NCBI GenBank assembly: GCA_023379465.1 | Contig: JAMCTM010000027.1 | Span: 31,195 to 95,194 of the forward strand | From: Patescibacteria group bacterium | GTDB taxonomy: Bacteria > Patescibacteria > Microgenomatia > Levybacterales > UBA12049 | Direction: 5' to 3' | Length of the DNA: 64,000 bases | Shown: piece after piece, positions 27,028 to 35,397 of the stretch | Position numbering within the stretch: position 1 is the first letter of the stretch | How the letters are laid out: the number at the start of each line of letters is the position of its first letter | Notes under the pieces: model-generated | What the model saw: the letters and a program-made list of their open reading frames with translations, nothing else | The model's database searches: none | What the model was told of the DNA's origin: nothing | Translations under genes and position numbers: made by a program

Positions 27028-27155
27028 ACCTTTTTGAAATATAGCATATCGGAGAAATTTTTCAAACCACTAAAATTTGCTTTCTTAACAATCCTAATAC
27101 CGTTATGCTATCCGAAGGTACGATTTTGTGCTAAAATACATAAATTCACTAAATT

Positions 27156-28088
27156 ATGAGCGTTGAGAGACAGTCAATCGAGCAAAGGGCATTTATAAGA
27201 AGACCGATAAAACCGCTGGCATTCAAAAGAGAAATACCCCCGGTTGTAGACTCTGTAATCGGGCACTGGACGGAGGCCCACGGACTCGGGGCACGAATTG
27301 AATATCAAGACGGGTTCCAAAATGCTTATATGGAAGCAGTAAGAGACGGCTATACCCCCGTTATAGTTGCAAACCACGATTCGCAATCTAACGCTGTTTC
27401 TCTGGTTAAACCGGCTTATATTTTAAGAGGCGCCGCAAATGAGGTATTGCCCGAAGATAAAAGAATTCAAGGCTTTTTGCTTCCGCTTGCTGCATCCTTA
27501 GACAGCGGCAGACAGGGAAAGTTTGCAAAAATAGCTTACGATGGAGCAAAGCCGACTATGGAGACATACGGCATTATTCCTGTACTTACAACCACTAAGC
27601 ATGATAAAGAAAACCGCGATATGATAGCTAATCCCGAACAGTTTATGTCGGATATGAGGGAAGGCATTAAGGAAGGGTATGCGGTGGCCGTTTTGGCAGA
27701 AGGCACTGTCGATGGAGGAAGAAGGGATCTGAACGGAAAAAGGAACGGAATGCAGGAGCTAGTTGATATTTCTTTAAAAACCCCTTATACCCTTCTTAAA
27801 AGATACAGAAAAACCGAAGCAATTTTTATACCCGTTGGAATAGAAGGAGGAACACAAGTTCACGACCCGGCCGGAAGAATTCCTCTTCCTCATACCAAAG
27901 CTTTTCTTGCAGGGTTTGGTTTTGGTAGTGCGGATATGGTCATAGTTCGCATGGGAATGCCAATAAAATCTGACGGCCCCGAGATAGGCGAGATGGTTCA
28001 CGCCCATAACTGGGAAGAAGTTAATAACCAGGTAGGAAAAGCTATTGCTTCTCTAATTCCTGAGGAGATGCGCGGCGTTTACCGCTAA
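27156..28088 (+). CDS. PlsC-like acyltransferase family protein
   Basis: 310 residues. VIVANHDSQSNAV (about 69-81) resembles the NHxxxxD block I of glycerolipid acyltransferases, LAEGTVDGG (about 180) the FPEGT block III, and IFIPVGIEGG block IV. The aspartate of block I is replaced by a shifted D, so catalysis needs testing. It would transfer acyl chains to a glycerol phosphate or related acceptor at the membrane, although no membrane helix is visible. It stands alone between two opposite-strand operons. Confidence 0.6.
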   Translation: MSVERQSIEQRAFIRRPIKPLAFKREIPPVVDSVIGHWTEAHGLGARIEYQDGFQNAYMEAVRDGYTPVIVANHDSQSNAVSLVKPAYILRGAANEVLPEDKRIQGFLLPLAASLDSGRQGKFAKIAYDGAKPTMETYGIIPVLTTTKHDKENRDMIANPEQFMSDMREGIKEGYAVAVLAEGTVDGGRRDLNGKRNGMQELVDISLKTPYTLLKRYRKTEAIFIPVGIEGGTQVHDPAGRIPLPHTKAFLAGFGFGSADMVIVRMGMPIKSDGPEIGEMVHAHNWEEVNNQVGKAIASLIPEEMRGVYR

Positions 28089-28093
28089 ACATC

Positions 28094-28663
28094 TTATTTC
28101 TCCCGGCTGATTTTACTTTCTCCCGGGCCTTTTTGTCCTACATATTTCGCGCTTTTTTTCTTGTAGTACGGGACTTCCGCGGGGCTTGTCATCTGGATAA
28201 ACGAAACTGCGCAAATCCTCATTCCGGGATATAAGGCAACAGGCATTTTCCCCATGTTGGCAAGCTCAAGCGTTATTTTTCCCCTGAATCCGCATTCTAC
28301 GCTTGCGGCGGTTGAGTGAACGACGATTCCAAGCCTTCCGATACTCGATCGTCCCTCCAAATTTCCGACAACGTCATCGGAAAGCTCCAAATATTCGACC
28401 GTTGTTGCCAAAACAAAGTCTCCCGGCTGGATTATAAAAGGCTCCCCGTCTTTTTTCTTTATTTCCCTTGTTATTTCCTCTGCGATGTTCTTCTTAAAAG
28501 GGTCAATGTAAGCAAACCTGCTGTTATCAAATATCCTGAATGTATTCCCAAGGCGCAAATCTATCGAGTTTGAACCAAGCTGGTTTTTAAGGTTTGGCGC
28601 AGGCGTTATCTTTAGCCTTCCCTCCTTAAGTGCCTTTTTTATATCTTTATCCGAAAGAACCAT
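28094..28663 (-). CDS. dcd: dCTP deaminase
   Basis: 189 residues with GRSSIGRLGIVVHSTAAS and VECGFRGKITLELAN (the catalytic Glu lies in the latter) as in Dcd. It deaminates dCTP to dUTP, feeding Dut and ThyA encoded 2-4 kb away. A promoter TTGAAA-16-TAAACT ends 9 nt before ATG. It is monocistronic. Confidence 0.93.
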   Translation of the reverse strand: MVLSDKDIKKALKEGRLKITPAPNLKNQLGSNSIDLRLGNTFRIFDNSRFAYIDPFKKNIAEEITREIKKKDGEPFIIQPGDFVLATTVEYLELSDDVVGNLEGRSSIGRLGIVVHSTAASVECGFRGKITLELANMGKMPVALYPGMRICAVSFIQMTSPAEVPYYKKKSAKYVGQKGPGESKISREK

Positions 28664-28715
28664 AACCCGGCTAGTTTACACCAAGATTTCTAATTTTCAA
28701 AGAGGGAAGTTAAAT

Positions 28716-29258
28716 TTATCCTTTTGAAGCCTCTTGGATTTCTCTTCTTTTTTCTTCTACTTTCATTATTTGCTCTACTCTGTCCCTTAAGCCTCCTGTC
28801 CGTGTAATTGATTCTAAAGGACTTTTGTGTTCCAAAACTTGAGATATAATACCTTCCAATTCCTGGCTGCTGAAATAATTAGAAGACCCTTGTATCCCAC
28901 CAAGTCTATTAAGAAAATAAAATAATTCCTGTCGACTTGATGCGTTTTGGATATCGCCCAACGAAGGCGGCATATTGTATCTGTCTAACTCGCTTTTATC
29001 AAAATCTTTTGATAGATCTCCTTTTTGAGCAAATACCCTTCCGGTTTTAGGGTCAATTGAATCTACTCTCCATCCCCCTTCTATATCCCCGCCGCTTCTT
29101 TTAACCGCAATTTCCGCCCCAATCACAATCGCACTTTGCGATTCCTTAGCCGCTGATTCCGCAGATTGTATATTGGAAAACAACGGTTTGGCTTCACCGG
29201 AATTATGAGGATTCTCACCATTATTAACCGGCGGAAGTTCCGAACCTATGTCATTCAT
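28716..29258 (-). CDS. Hypothetical protein with basic beta module
   Basis: 180 residues, no signal or membrane helix. The N-terminus (1-40) is polar and probably disordered; residues about 45-85 (EIAVKRSGGDIEGGWRV, DPKTGRVFAQK) look like a small SH3-like beta domain; the rest is helical. The same type of module is familiar from unnamed CPR proteins. TGTTATACT ends 6 nt before the ATG, a leaderless arrangement. Confidence 0.65.
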   Translation of the reverse strand: MNDIGSELPPVNNGENPHNSGEAKPLFSNIQSAESAAKESQSAIVIGAEIAVKRSGGDIEGGWRVDSIDPKTGRVFAQKGDLSKDFDKSELDRYNMPPSLGDIQNASSRQELFYFLNRLGGIQGSSNYFSSQELEGIISQVLEHKSPLESITRTGGLRDRVEQIMKVEEKRREIQEASKG

Positions 29259-29359
29259 ATCAAAAGTATAACACTATAAATCTGCAATAATCAAATAATA
29301 TAGCTAATTTATATCTATTTAAAGTGGGCTTCAAATCTGGGATATTTCAAGTGGGGTTT

Positions 29360-30184
29360 TTATGAAACGTTTGAAAGGAAATTAATCTCCGGTTCCTGAG
29401 TTTCGGAAATTTTAACCATAAATTGTGGAAGACCTTTTGCTAAAAGGCTCGCCGTCGCTGTCATCTGACTTAAATTTGTCTTTACCACCTCTTCCGAGTA
29501 CAGCGCCGGCGAAATATTATGTTTTTTGGCAAAAATCGGGAAGAATTTTCCGATTGCTTCTTTTTGCCTTTGTAGATCTGCCACAAAAAACATATGCATT
29601 CCGTCAGTTGTTCTGACGCTGTGTTGCGGCGAAAGATTGTAATTTTTGGATTCAACAAGCAATACCCCTTCCTCCTTATGGTCTTCGTGTCCTCCTCTTA
29701 ACACGACTTTTTTTGCTTTTGGATGCGAAATAAAAAAGTCATAAATTTTCTTTGCGTAATCCGAGGTCAATGGAGCATATAAGCTCTCGTTTTGAATATT
29801 TGTAATTCTTGCCGCGTGCCCGCATCCTATCGTTCCCTTTTTTTCCGACTCTTCGTCGGTATGATAATAAACCGACGAGTCCTTACCTCTTGTTTCAAGA
29901 AGTGCGTCAATTACCCCATTTGTAACCTCTTCCGCGGAAATATCAATTTTTTTCCTTGCCAATGTGCTTGCTACCGCAAAAACAAATCCTAAGTCGGCTC
30001 CGAATTCCCTTATTGCACCTTCTGTTTCTTTTACCCGTTGTTCATCCGCAACAGGCCTGCCGTCGCCGCAAAGCGCTGTATCGTTATTTGCAACAACCAG
30101 ATTATTCTTTACAAAAGTCTTGACTTCTTGAAGCCGTCTTTGTTCTTCTTCCATTGGATTTAAATTTCCTGCTTCCATACGCAC
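29360..30184 (-). CDS. Unknown protein with carbonic-anhydrase-like CxDxR...H...C pattern
   Basis: 274 residues, cytosolic. LCGDGRP gives C39-x-D41-x-R43, then H108 (YYHTDE) and C121 (GTIGCGHAAR). Beta- and zeta-type carbonic anhydrases use a Cys-His-Cys metal site with an Asp-Arg dyad placed just after the first Cys, so this spacing is suggestive. The rest of the protein does not look like a standard beta-CA, hence function is unassigned. Start: GTG 8 nt after TATAAT (leaderless type) at 30184; the ATG two codons later is an alternative. Confidence 0.6.
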   Translation of the reverse strand: MRMEAGNLNPMEEEQRRLQEVKTFVKNNLVVANNDTALCGDGRPVADEQRVKETEGAIREFGADLGFVFAVASTLARKKIDISAEEVTNGVIDALLETRGKDSSVYYHTDEESEKKGTIGCGHAARITNIQNESLYAPLTSDYAKKIYDFFISHPKAKKVVLRGGHEDHKEEGVLLVESKNYNLSPQHSVRTTDGMHMFFVADLQRQKEAIGKFFPIFAKKHNISPALYSEEVVKTNLSQMTATASLLAKGLPQFMVKISETQEPEINFLSNVS

Positions 30185-30240
30185 AAATAAGGATTATAAC
30201 AGAAATTTTGAGGGATTTGAAGTCGTAAAGATTTGTCTTG

Positions 30241-30312
30241 TGGGTGACGATGGAGTCGAACCATCCACCTCTTCTTTATCAGAGAAGCGTTCTACCGATG
30301 AACTAGCCACCC
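30241..30312 (-). tRNA. tRNA-Ile (GAU)
   Basis: A 72-nt cloverleaf folds with acceptor GGGTGGC/GTCACCC, D arm GTTC/GAAC, anticodon arm CTTCT-CTGATAA-AGAAG (anticodon GAT) and T arm GATGG-TTCGACT-CCATC. The discriminator is A. CCA is not encoded. It lies 4 nt after the small membrane protein gene and follows tRNA-Cys on the same strand. Confidence 0.93.
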
Positions 30313-30316
30313 TTTT

Positions 30317-30517
30317 TTATACCGCCTGCGGACTTGTCTTCTTTTTCTTTCCAGCTCTTTCGTAAATAACGCCGGTTGCTTCCAAACCAGCTACTCCGAA
30401 TCCCAATACGGCAAGCTCGGGTAACGCAACCAAGCCGATTATTCCCGCAATTATGCCGCCGGGTATAATCCATTTAGCATTTCTTTCAATCCATGAACTT
30501 TGTTCCTTTTCTTTCAT
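30317..30517 (-). CDS. Small membrane protein between two tRNA genes
   Basis: 66 residues from ATG 30517. A longer reading frame runs into tRNA-Cys and is rejected. Residues about 13-50 form a hydrophobic hairpin (IIPGGIIAGIIGLVALPELAV) followed by a basic tail. It sits between tRNA-Cys and tRNA-Ile in the same orientation, so it would be carried on the same primary transcript. No family recognised. Confidence 0.6.
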   Translation of the reverse strand: MKEKEQSSWIERNAKWIIPGGIIAGIIGLVALPELAVLGFGVAGLEATGVIYERAGKKKKTSPQAV

Positions 30518-30535
30518 GCTATATATACTTTCTTG

Positions 30536-30608
30536 AGGCGCGAAGGGGACTCGAACCCCTGAATATCTGTTCTGCAAACAGCCGTGTTAGCCGCTTCACC
30601 ACCGCGCC
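30536..30608 (-). tRNA. tRNA-Cys (GCA)
   Basis: A 73-nt cloverleaf with acceptor GGCGCGG/TCGCGCC (one G-U), anticodon loop TTGCAGA (anticodon GCA) and T arm AGGGG-TTCGAGT-CCCCT. The discriminator is U, as is typical of tRNA-Cys. CCA is not encoded. Confidence 0.95.
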
Positions 30609-30658
30609 CTGCGTAGCGTGCCTAAAGTATAACAAAAACAGGGTTTAATGTCGATAAT

Positions 30659-31828
30659 TTACGATTTTAAAATAGCCTGCGACACGCTGTGGGTCAAGTC
30701 CTTTTCGTCAATATTTATAAGTGTCCCTTCCGGGTCTTTTTCCTTAGTTATATACGAAGCAACCCCGAGCCTTGAGAATAGATCATTGTGGTGAAGCCCT
30801 TTTGCAAGTATTGGAGCCCATAAAAATGGCGCCTCCAGCCAACCTCCCCCTCTTCCCATGGTTGCGTCTAAATCCGGTCTTTCGCTCTGCTCGGCCTTAA
30901 TTCTTATTTCCCTATCCAATCCCTCGACAACCCCTTCCATTAAACCGTAATCGTAAAGAGCCATTTTCCAGGAATTCCTATCGTGAAGACTCGGCGGGTC
31001 TACGATTATCAAATCATTGATTCTCCCCTTGCTGGCAGGGTCTGAGGCCATTTCCAAAGAAACAGCTGCCCCCATAGAAGTTCCGACTAAATTATAATTA
31101 TCAAGTATTAATCCGTCTGCAACCTTTTGTGCAAGTTTTGCGTATGGCCTTAGCGTACCGGCGTTTTTGACAATCTTAAGCCAATCCGGACTGCTTTCCG
31201 ACATTTTATATTTTTCCGGATAAGTCATTACATGGACTTTTTGGCCCTCTAACGCAAGCGCCATGGCTAAAAACGCCACCTGATATGGATTTGCTATATA
31301 TGTAGGAACAAAAAAATAAGGGACGCGTTCGTCTGGTTCTCCCTCTTTGGGTGGATTTAGATCGAGAGTAACTACCGGAATATGATGTTCGCCAAGTTCC
31401 GGATCGCTGACATCAACTCTGTCCCAGTCATTCTTATAAGGATAGAACTGCTTGTTTAACGTGTCTAACTTTTTCTTGAACTCGGTCGCTTTTTGCCTGA
31501 AGATTCTAAACTCCTCTTTTTTGTCAGTTGAATTTTCTCCGCGTTTTTCCGCATCCCGCATCCTTCGCCTAAAATCCATATATGCCCTGTAAAACTCACC
31601 TCTTTCAAAACGCTCAACCGTTCCCCTATGAATGTCGCTACCTGGGATATTTGTCTCTCTTGTCGAGCCTATAAGATGACCCCGCTCTATTAACCTGCGC
31701 CCAAGGTTCGAACTAAAACCTCGTCCGTTAACGCCTATTCCGCTGCCAATACTTCCTTCCTGAGGTTTTCTGTCTTTAAAGGGGATTTTTGGACTCTGTT
31801 CGTTAGTGCCCTCTGCTGCTTCCGGCAT
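30659..31828 (-). CDS. Alpha/beta-hydrolase fold protein
   Basis: About 389 residues. The nucleophile elbow is GTSMGAA (Ser in GxSxG) and an acid in LIIVDPPSLHD follows; residues 1-150 are polar and unusual for the fold, with no signal peptide. Substrate unknown. The TTGACA-18-TAGACT promoter abuts the ATG at 31834, so transcription should begin at about the second ATG (31828), which I chose; the two candidates differ by two residues. Confidence 0.75.
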   Translation of the reverse strand: MPEAAEGTNEQSPKIPFKDRKPQEGSIGSGIGVNGRGFSSNLGRRLIERGHLIGSTRETNIPGSDIHRGTVERFERGEFYRAYMDFRRRMRDAEKRGENSTDKKEEFRIFRQKATEFKKKLDTLNKQFYPYKNDWDRVDVSDPELGEHHIPVVTLDLNPPKEGEPDERVPYFFVPTYIANPYQVAFLAMALALEGQKVHVMTYPEKYKMSESSPDWLKIVKNAGTLRPYAKLAQKVADGLILDNYNLVGTSMGAAVSLEMASDPASKGRINDLIIVDPPSLHDRNSWKMALYDYGLMEGVVEGLDREIRIKAEQSERPDLDATMGRGGGWLEAPFLWAPILAKGLHHNDLFSRLGVASYITKEKDPEGTLINIDEKDLTHSVSQAILKS

Positions 31829-31867
31829 ACTCATAGTCTATAGTTCTAAACGCGCGCATGTCAAACC

Positions 31868-32209
31868 TTAATTTTTGGGAAGCGTTATTATTGTGGCTCC
31901 CTGTGCAAAAATAGTGGTTTCGGGGATTGCTGGGCTATCCTTTGGAAGCCCGAATGAACCGGTGTCGCCAAAACATCTGGTATCTTTAATCGTAACTTCG
32001 GCCAAACCGCCTTGTGTAGCTTTTTCCGGACTTTGATTAGAATAACACCTAACCTCAGACCTAAATACCAAAAATTGAGGGTTGCTCATAGCGGCTTCAT
32101 AAGTTGATTGGCTTCTTACAACATCTTCGGCAGAAGGACCACCCGCACAACCTGAAAGCACCGCCGTTGCTCCAAAAAATAATCCTGCAGCTTCAATTTT
32201 TCTGTTCAT
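31868..32209 (-). CDS. Small predicted lipoprotein
   Basis: 113 residues with a lipobox AVLSGCAG (Cys near 20), and a short extracellular domain with two further Cys. No family recognised. TTGACT-16-TAGAAT (TGC-extended) ends 7 nt before the ATG at 32209, so this start is preferred over the ATG 9 nt upstream, which would lie within the promoter-start interval. Confidence 0.75.
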   Translation of the reverse strand: MNRKIEAAGLFFGATAVLSGCAGGPSAEDVVRSQSTYEAAMSNPQFLVFRSEVRCYSNQSPEKATQGGLAEVTIKDTRCFGDTGSFGLPKDSPAIPETTIFAQGATIITLPKN

Positions 32210-32257
32210 GCCCAACATTCTAGCACAAAATTTTGATAAGTCAACTATGGGATAAGA

Positions 32258-32968
32258 TTATCTGAAGTCCTGAAGTTTTTTTGTGGTATCTTTATGAAAA
32301 AATACTTTCATCGGCCAGCTTATTCCGTAACTTCTAAGTCCAGGAATAAGTCCCTTTTCGAATCGCCTTCCGGTCTGGTAAACATAAAAATTGTTAACGA
32401 GTTTAACTTTACCCAATTTCTGAAGTTTTTGCGAAATATCTATATCTTCTCCTTGGGAAAGACTCGTGTCGTACCCTCCCGTTTTATCAAATGCCCACTT
32501 CCTATAAGCCATATTAGGCCCTATTAATACCCATCCGCCGGTTATAATTTTTCCCAAAAGATACAAAGGATACATAGTACTATTCATAACCAAACGCGAT
32601 AAGAATGTGCCTGTGGTGATTTTGTACGTTCCGCCAAATCCCACAAGTTTTTCGTCTTTTTTAAAAGCGCCGGCAATTGTCGTAAGCCAGTTATCCGGAA
32701 CCTTGGTATCCGCATCTGTAAAAACAATTATCTCGCCTTTTGCCTCCTCCGAGCCTCTTTCCCTTGCATGTGCTATGCCTTTATGGGGCTCCGATACAAC
32801 CCTTGCGCCTAAGCTTCTCGCAATTTCTGCGGTCTTGTCGGTTGAAGCATTATCTACAACAAGAATTTCATAGTCACCCCCTGCTAACGATTGCTTTTTA
32901 ATGGCGTTTATGCATTCCGCAATCCCTTTTTCTTCGTTATAAGCGCAAACTACAACTGAAATTAACAT
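32258..32968 (-). CDS. Family 2 glycosyltransferase
   Basis: 236 residues of GT-A fold: VVCAYNEEKGIAECI at the N-terminus, VDNASTDKT, the metal-binding DADTK (DxD) near 95 and SQGEDIDIS near 190. It transfers a sugar from a nucleotide-activated donor, acceptor unknown. It starts immediately after the GT4 gene stop, so both glycosyltransferases are produced from one message and may build the same glycan or glycolipid. Confidence 0.92.
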   Translation of the reverse strand: MLISVVVCAYNEEKGIAECINAIKKQSLAGGDYEILVVDNASTDKTAEIARSLGARVVSEPHKGIAHARERGSEEAKGEIIVFTDADTKVPDNWLTTIAGAFKKDEKLVGFGGTYKITTGTFLSRLVMNSTMYPLYLLGKIITGGWVLIGPNMAYRKWAFDKTGGYDTSLSQGEDIDISQKLQKLGKVKLVNNFYVYQTGRRFEKGLIPGLRSYGISWPMKVFFHKDTTKKLQDFR

Positions 32969-34579
32969 TTAGTTTTTGCCCATTAGTTTAAGTCTATCTT
33001 TTTGGGTCTTTTCCATAGTATACAACATTGTGTCCCTAAGCCGTGCCTTAAGTATTGAGGAAATTAAAATATTCACAAACCTGTTTCCAAACCTGAATTT
33101 CATAGAAGCATTAAACTTAGTCTTTGGTCCATTTCTTTCAAGATATATTCTTTGTATCATTTCTCCACCAACGGGCCAAGGAAACGGAATATCAAATCCT
33201 ATCGCCTTATTTTTATCAAATACCACTACTTTATGTGATACCTTAATTGGTACCCAAAGCATTGTGGACCAATCCTGCCATCCCGTCCCAATCGTCAACT
33301 TTTTGGGACCATATACTTTTTGAGTATGCTTAACATATTTGGTATAAAGAGTAAGATCGGTTAAAAGCTCCCAAATTCTTTCAACAGGAATGTTTATTTC
33401 GGAACTTAAAACAACTTCGTGAATTCTTTTATTTGCTTGCTCTGATAAAACCTTTTTGTAAACTTTTTCCAGTTCTTCGGCGTTTTTTTCAAGAGAAAAC
33501 TTTTGGGCACTTTCTTTTGCGTTTTTCGACATTCTTTCTCTTAAATCATTGTTCTTTAAAAACTCGAGTACGGTTTTTGCGAATTCATTCTCGTCCCTCT
33601 TGGTAAAAATGCCGTTTTTGCCGCTTTCTATTGCATCTTCCAGAGCTTTATCTCTTACCGCAATAACAGGCAGCCCCGATGCCAAAGCTTCCCAAACGAC
33701 CATGCCCTGCGTTTCCGAAGCGGAAGCAAATAGAAAAACGTATCCACCGGCATAAACTTTTTCTATTTCACTTGGCTTAAACGCACCTGTAAAATATACC
33801 CTTTTCTCGAGTTTTAAACTCCTGGACAAATTTTTAAAAAATGCAACATCCTTCTTTGTGCCGTTTCCGGTTATAACAAGAACACAGGATTTATCTTTCT
33901 CGGCTACAATCCTAAAAGACCTTATTACAAAATCAAGCGACTTTTCTTTTGCCAATCGTCCCACGTAAAGCAGGATTTTTTGGTCGTTCGGAATTCCGGT
34001 TTTTAACCTTAAGAACCCGTCGTCTTTAACGTCAAATTTTTTGGTATCTATCCCGCTTGCTATAACGGCAATAGGCTTCTTAACGCCATATGATACGAGC
34101 TCCTTTTTAATCCTGAGAGTCGGGGCAATTATATAATCGAAACGGTTGCACAAAATCCTGCTTGCGGTCTCCGCCATTTTTGGAGTTATAAGTTTTCCCC
34201 TAAAAACATAATGCGTATATTGATTAAAAAGCGTATGGTATGTAAAAACCGCAGGAGTTCTTTTAAGCCTTGAAAACTCCAGTCCCATTATTGTAAGAGG
34301 TCCGCCCGAATGGCAATGGATTATGTCAAATTCTATTTTTGATAGCCTAAATAATGCTCTTTCCGGAAGATGCGTTGCCATTCTAAGGTTCATATCCCTT
34401 ATTACAGGTATTGAACTTAGCCTGGTTACATATTTTTCATCTTTAACATTTGGGTATTTGGCGGCAACTACAAAAACCTCGTTGCCTCTCTTCCTAAGTC
34501 CCTTTACAGAATTTTCGACAGACGTGGCAACTCCATTAATTTGAGGCGGATAACCTTCGGTAAAAATTCCGATTTTCAT
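32969..34579 (-). CDS. GT4 glycosyltransferase fused to SRPBCC domain
   Basis: 536 residues. The first 370 are a GT-B glycosyltransferase: NGVATSVENSVKGL, HCHSGGPLT, LYVGRLAKEKSLD and the ExxxxxxxE donor motif in SETQGMVVWEALASG. Residues about 385-530 (EVVLSSEINIPVERIWELL, FDIPFPWPVGGEM) look like a SRPBCC/START-type lipid- or hydrophobe-binding domain. This fusion is not a combination I recognise. It could hold a lipid acceptor for the sugar. TGCTATAAT lies upstream with a leader near 10-16 nt. Confidence 0.85.
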   Translation of the reverse strand: MKIGIFTEGYPPQINGVATSVENSVKGLRKRGNEVFVVAAKYPNVKDEKYVTRLSSIPVIRDMNLRMATHLPERALFRLSKIEFDIIHCHSGGPLTIMGLEFSRLKRTPAVFTYHTLFNQYTHYVFRGKLITPKMAETASRILCNRFDYIIAPTLRIKKELVSYGVKKPIAVIASGIDTKKFDVKDDGFLRLKTGIPNDQKILLYVGRLAKEKSLDFVIRSFRIVAEKDKSCVLVITGNGTKKDVAFFKNLSRSLKLEKRVYFTGAFKPSEIEKVYAGGYVFLFASASETQGMVVWEALASGLPVIAVRDKALEDAIESGKNGIFTKRDENEFAKTVLEFLKNNDLRERMSKNAKESAQKFSLEKNAEELEKVYKKVLSEQANKRIHEVVLSSEINIPVERIWELLTDLTLYTKYVKHTQKVYGPKKLTIGTGWQDWSTMLWVPIKVSHKVVVFDKNKAIGFDIPFPWPVGGEMIQRIYLERNGPKTKFNASMKFRFGNRFVNILISSILKARLRDTMLYTMEKTQKDRLKLMGKN

Positions 34580-34640
34580 ATAAATTCGTTAAGATATTAT
34601 AGCAGGATTGTATGTTTATTTGAATTCCGGGGAGTTAGAT

Positions 34641-35177
34641 TTAACTTTGAAATTTGCCGCGGAATATTTCATCCAAACTCAGAGACATATCTTGACCTAA
34701 CTGTTTGGCAAGTGCTTCAGCTTTAGTAATTTGATCTTCTGTAACACCCAGACTCCTCTGGCGGCAGATAATTATCATTTTATCCAAGGGGTTATCATCA
34801 TTTAAGCCTATTGCAAGCGCAAGCCCAACTTCGGATAATGGTCGAATCGTACTTGCAATAGATCTGACGGCTTTATCGGGATGTGTGATTCCGGCCAAAA
34901 GAAATTCATTATCTATTTCACTTTCTCCTGGAAAGTTTCTAAAAAAATTCACGGCAACAGCGGAGTCACTTAATAAATTTGTGACTTTTGCATCGTGGGC
35001 CCGATGCCATGCTTCAGCCCAATTTTCTTCTATATTATCTGAATGTTGATATTCCTGCGGCTTAACGGGCCTGTGCACCTCAACAGTCCCTTCGTCAAAA
35101 AAGTAATTTGAATACCTTCTTCCATCGGAAAGTTGAAAGCTTGTATACGCCGGTTGGCCTTCGTCAATTTCTGTCAT
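34641..35177 (-). CDS. Hypothetical acidic protein with consensus leaderless promoter
   Basis: 178 residues, soluble and acidic, no family recognised (helical C-terminus with EDQITKAEALAKQLGQ). A longer frame to 35462 would cross the rRNA terminator and a perfect promoter, so it is spurious. ATG at 35177 follows TTGACA-17-TATAAT by exactly 7 nt. Confidence 0.65.
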   Translation of the reverse strand: MTEIDEGQPAYTSFQLSDGRRYSNYFFDEGTVEVHRPVKPQEYQHSDNIEENWAEAWHRAHDAKVTNLLSDSAVAVNFFRNFPGESEIDNEFLLAGITHPDKAVRSIASTIRPLSEVGLALAIGLNDDNPLDKMIIICRQRSLGVTEDQITKAEALAKQLGQDMSLSLDEIFRGKFQS

Positions 35178-35184
35178 GCGCGGT

Positions 35185-35213
35185 ATTATATAACTTATAG
35201 TAAAGTCTGTCAA
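35185..35213 (-). promoter_or_regulatory. Consensus promoter, 7 nt before ATG
   Basis: Minus strand TTGACA (35208-35213), 17-nt spacer, TATAAT (35185-35190): a perfect sigma-70-type consensus. ATG begins 7 nt later, so the transcript should begin at the start codon. Confidence 0.88.
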
Positions 35214-35243
35214 GAGACTTTTACAAGGAGAATTTTGATCACT

Positions 35244-35268
35244 AAAAAACCACCTTTGGGGTGGTTTT
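35244..35268 (-). terminator. Rho-independent terminator of the 16S transcript
   Basis: AAAACCACC / GGTGGTTTT with a 5-nt loop, followed on the minus strand by a run of six T. It lies 275 nt past the 16S 3' end and closes the rRNA transcript before any 23S gene. Confidence 0.85.
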
Positions 35269-35376
35269 CTAGATGGGTCTTCAACTTTCCAGAGAGCAAG
35301 AAGCGCAAAAATCGCGCTTAATACCAAGAACGGAAAATTGTCGGAGGCTAATTTCAGGAATAATTCCCTCAAATTA

Positions 35377-35397
35377 TCAACCAAAAAGTGGTAGGAA
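35377..35397 (-). other. 16S processing stem, 3' arm
   Basis: This 21-nt trailer segment is complementary, with a single G-U, to a leader segment at 37061-37081. The two would pair around the 16S precursor, the normal substrate of RNase III. Confidence 0.75.
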
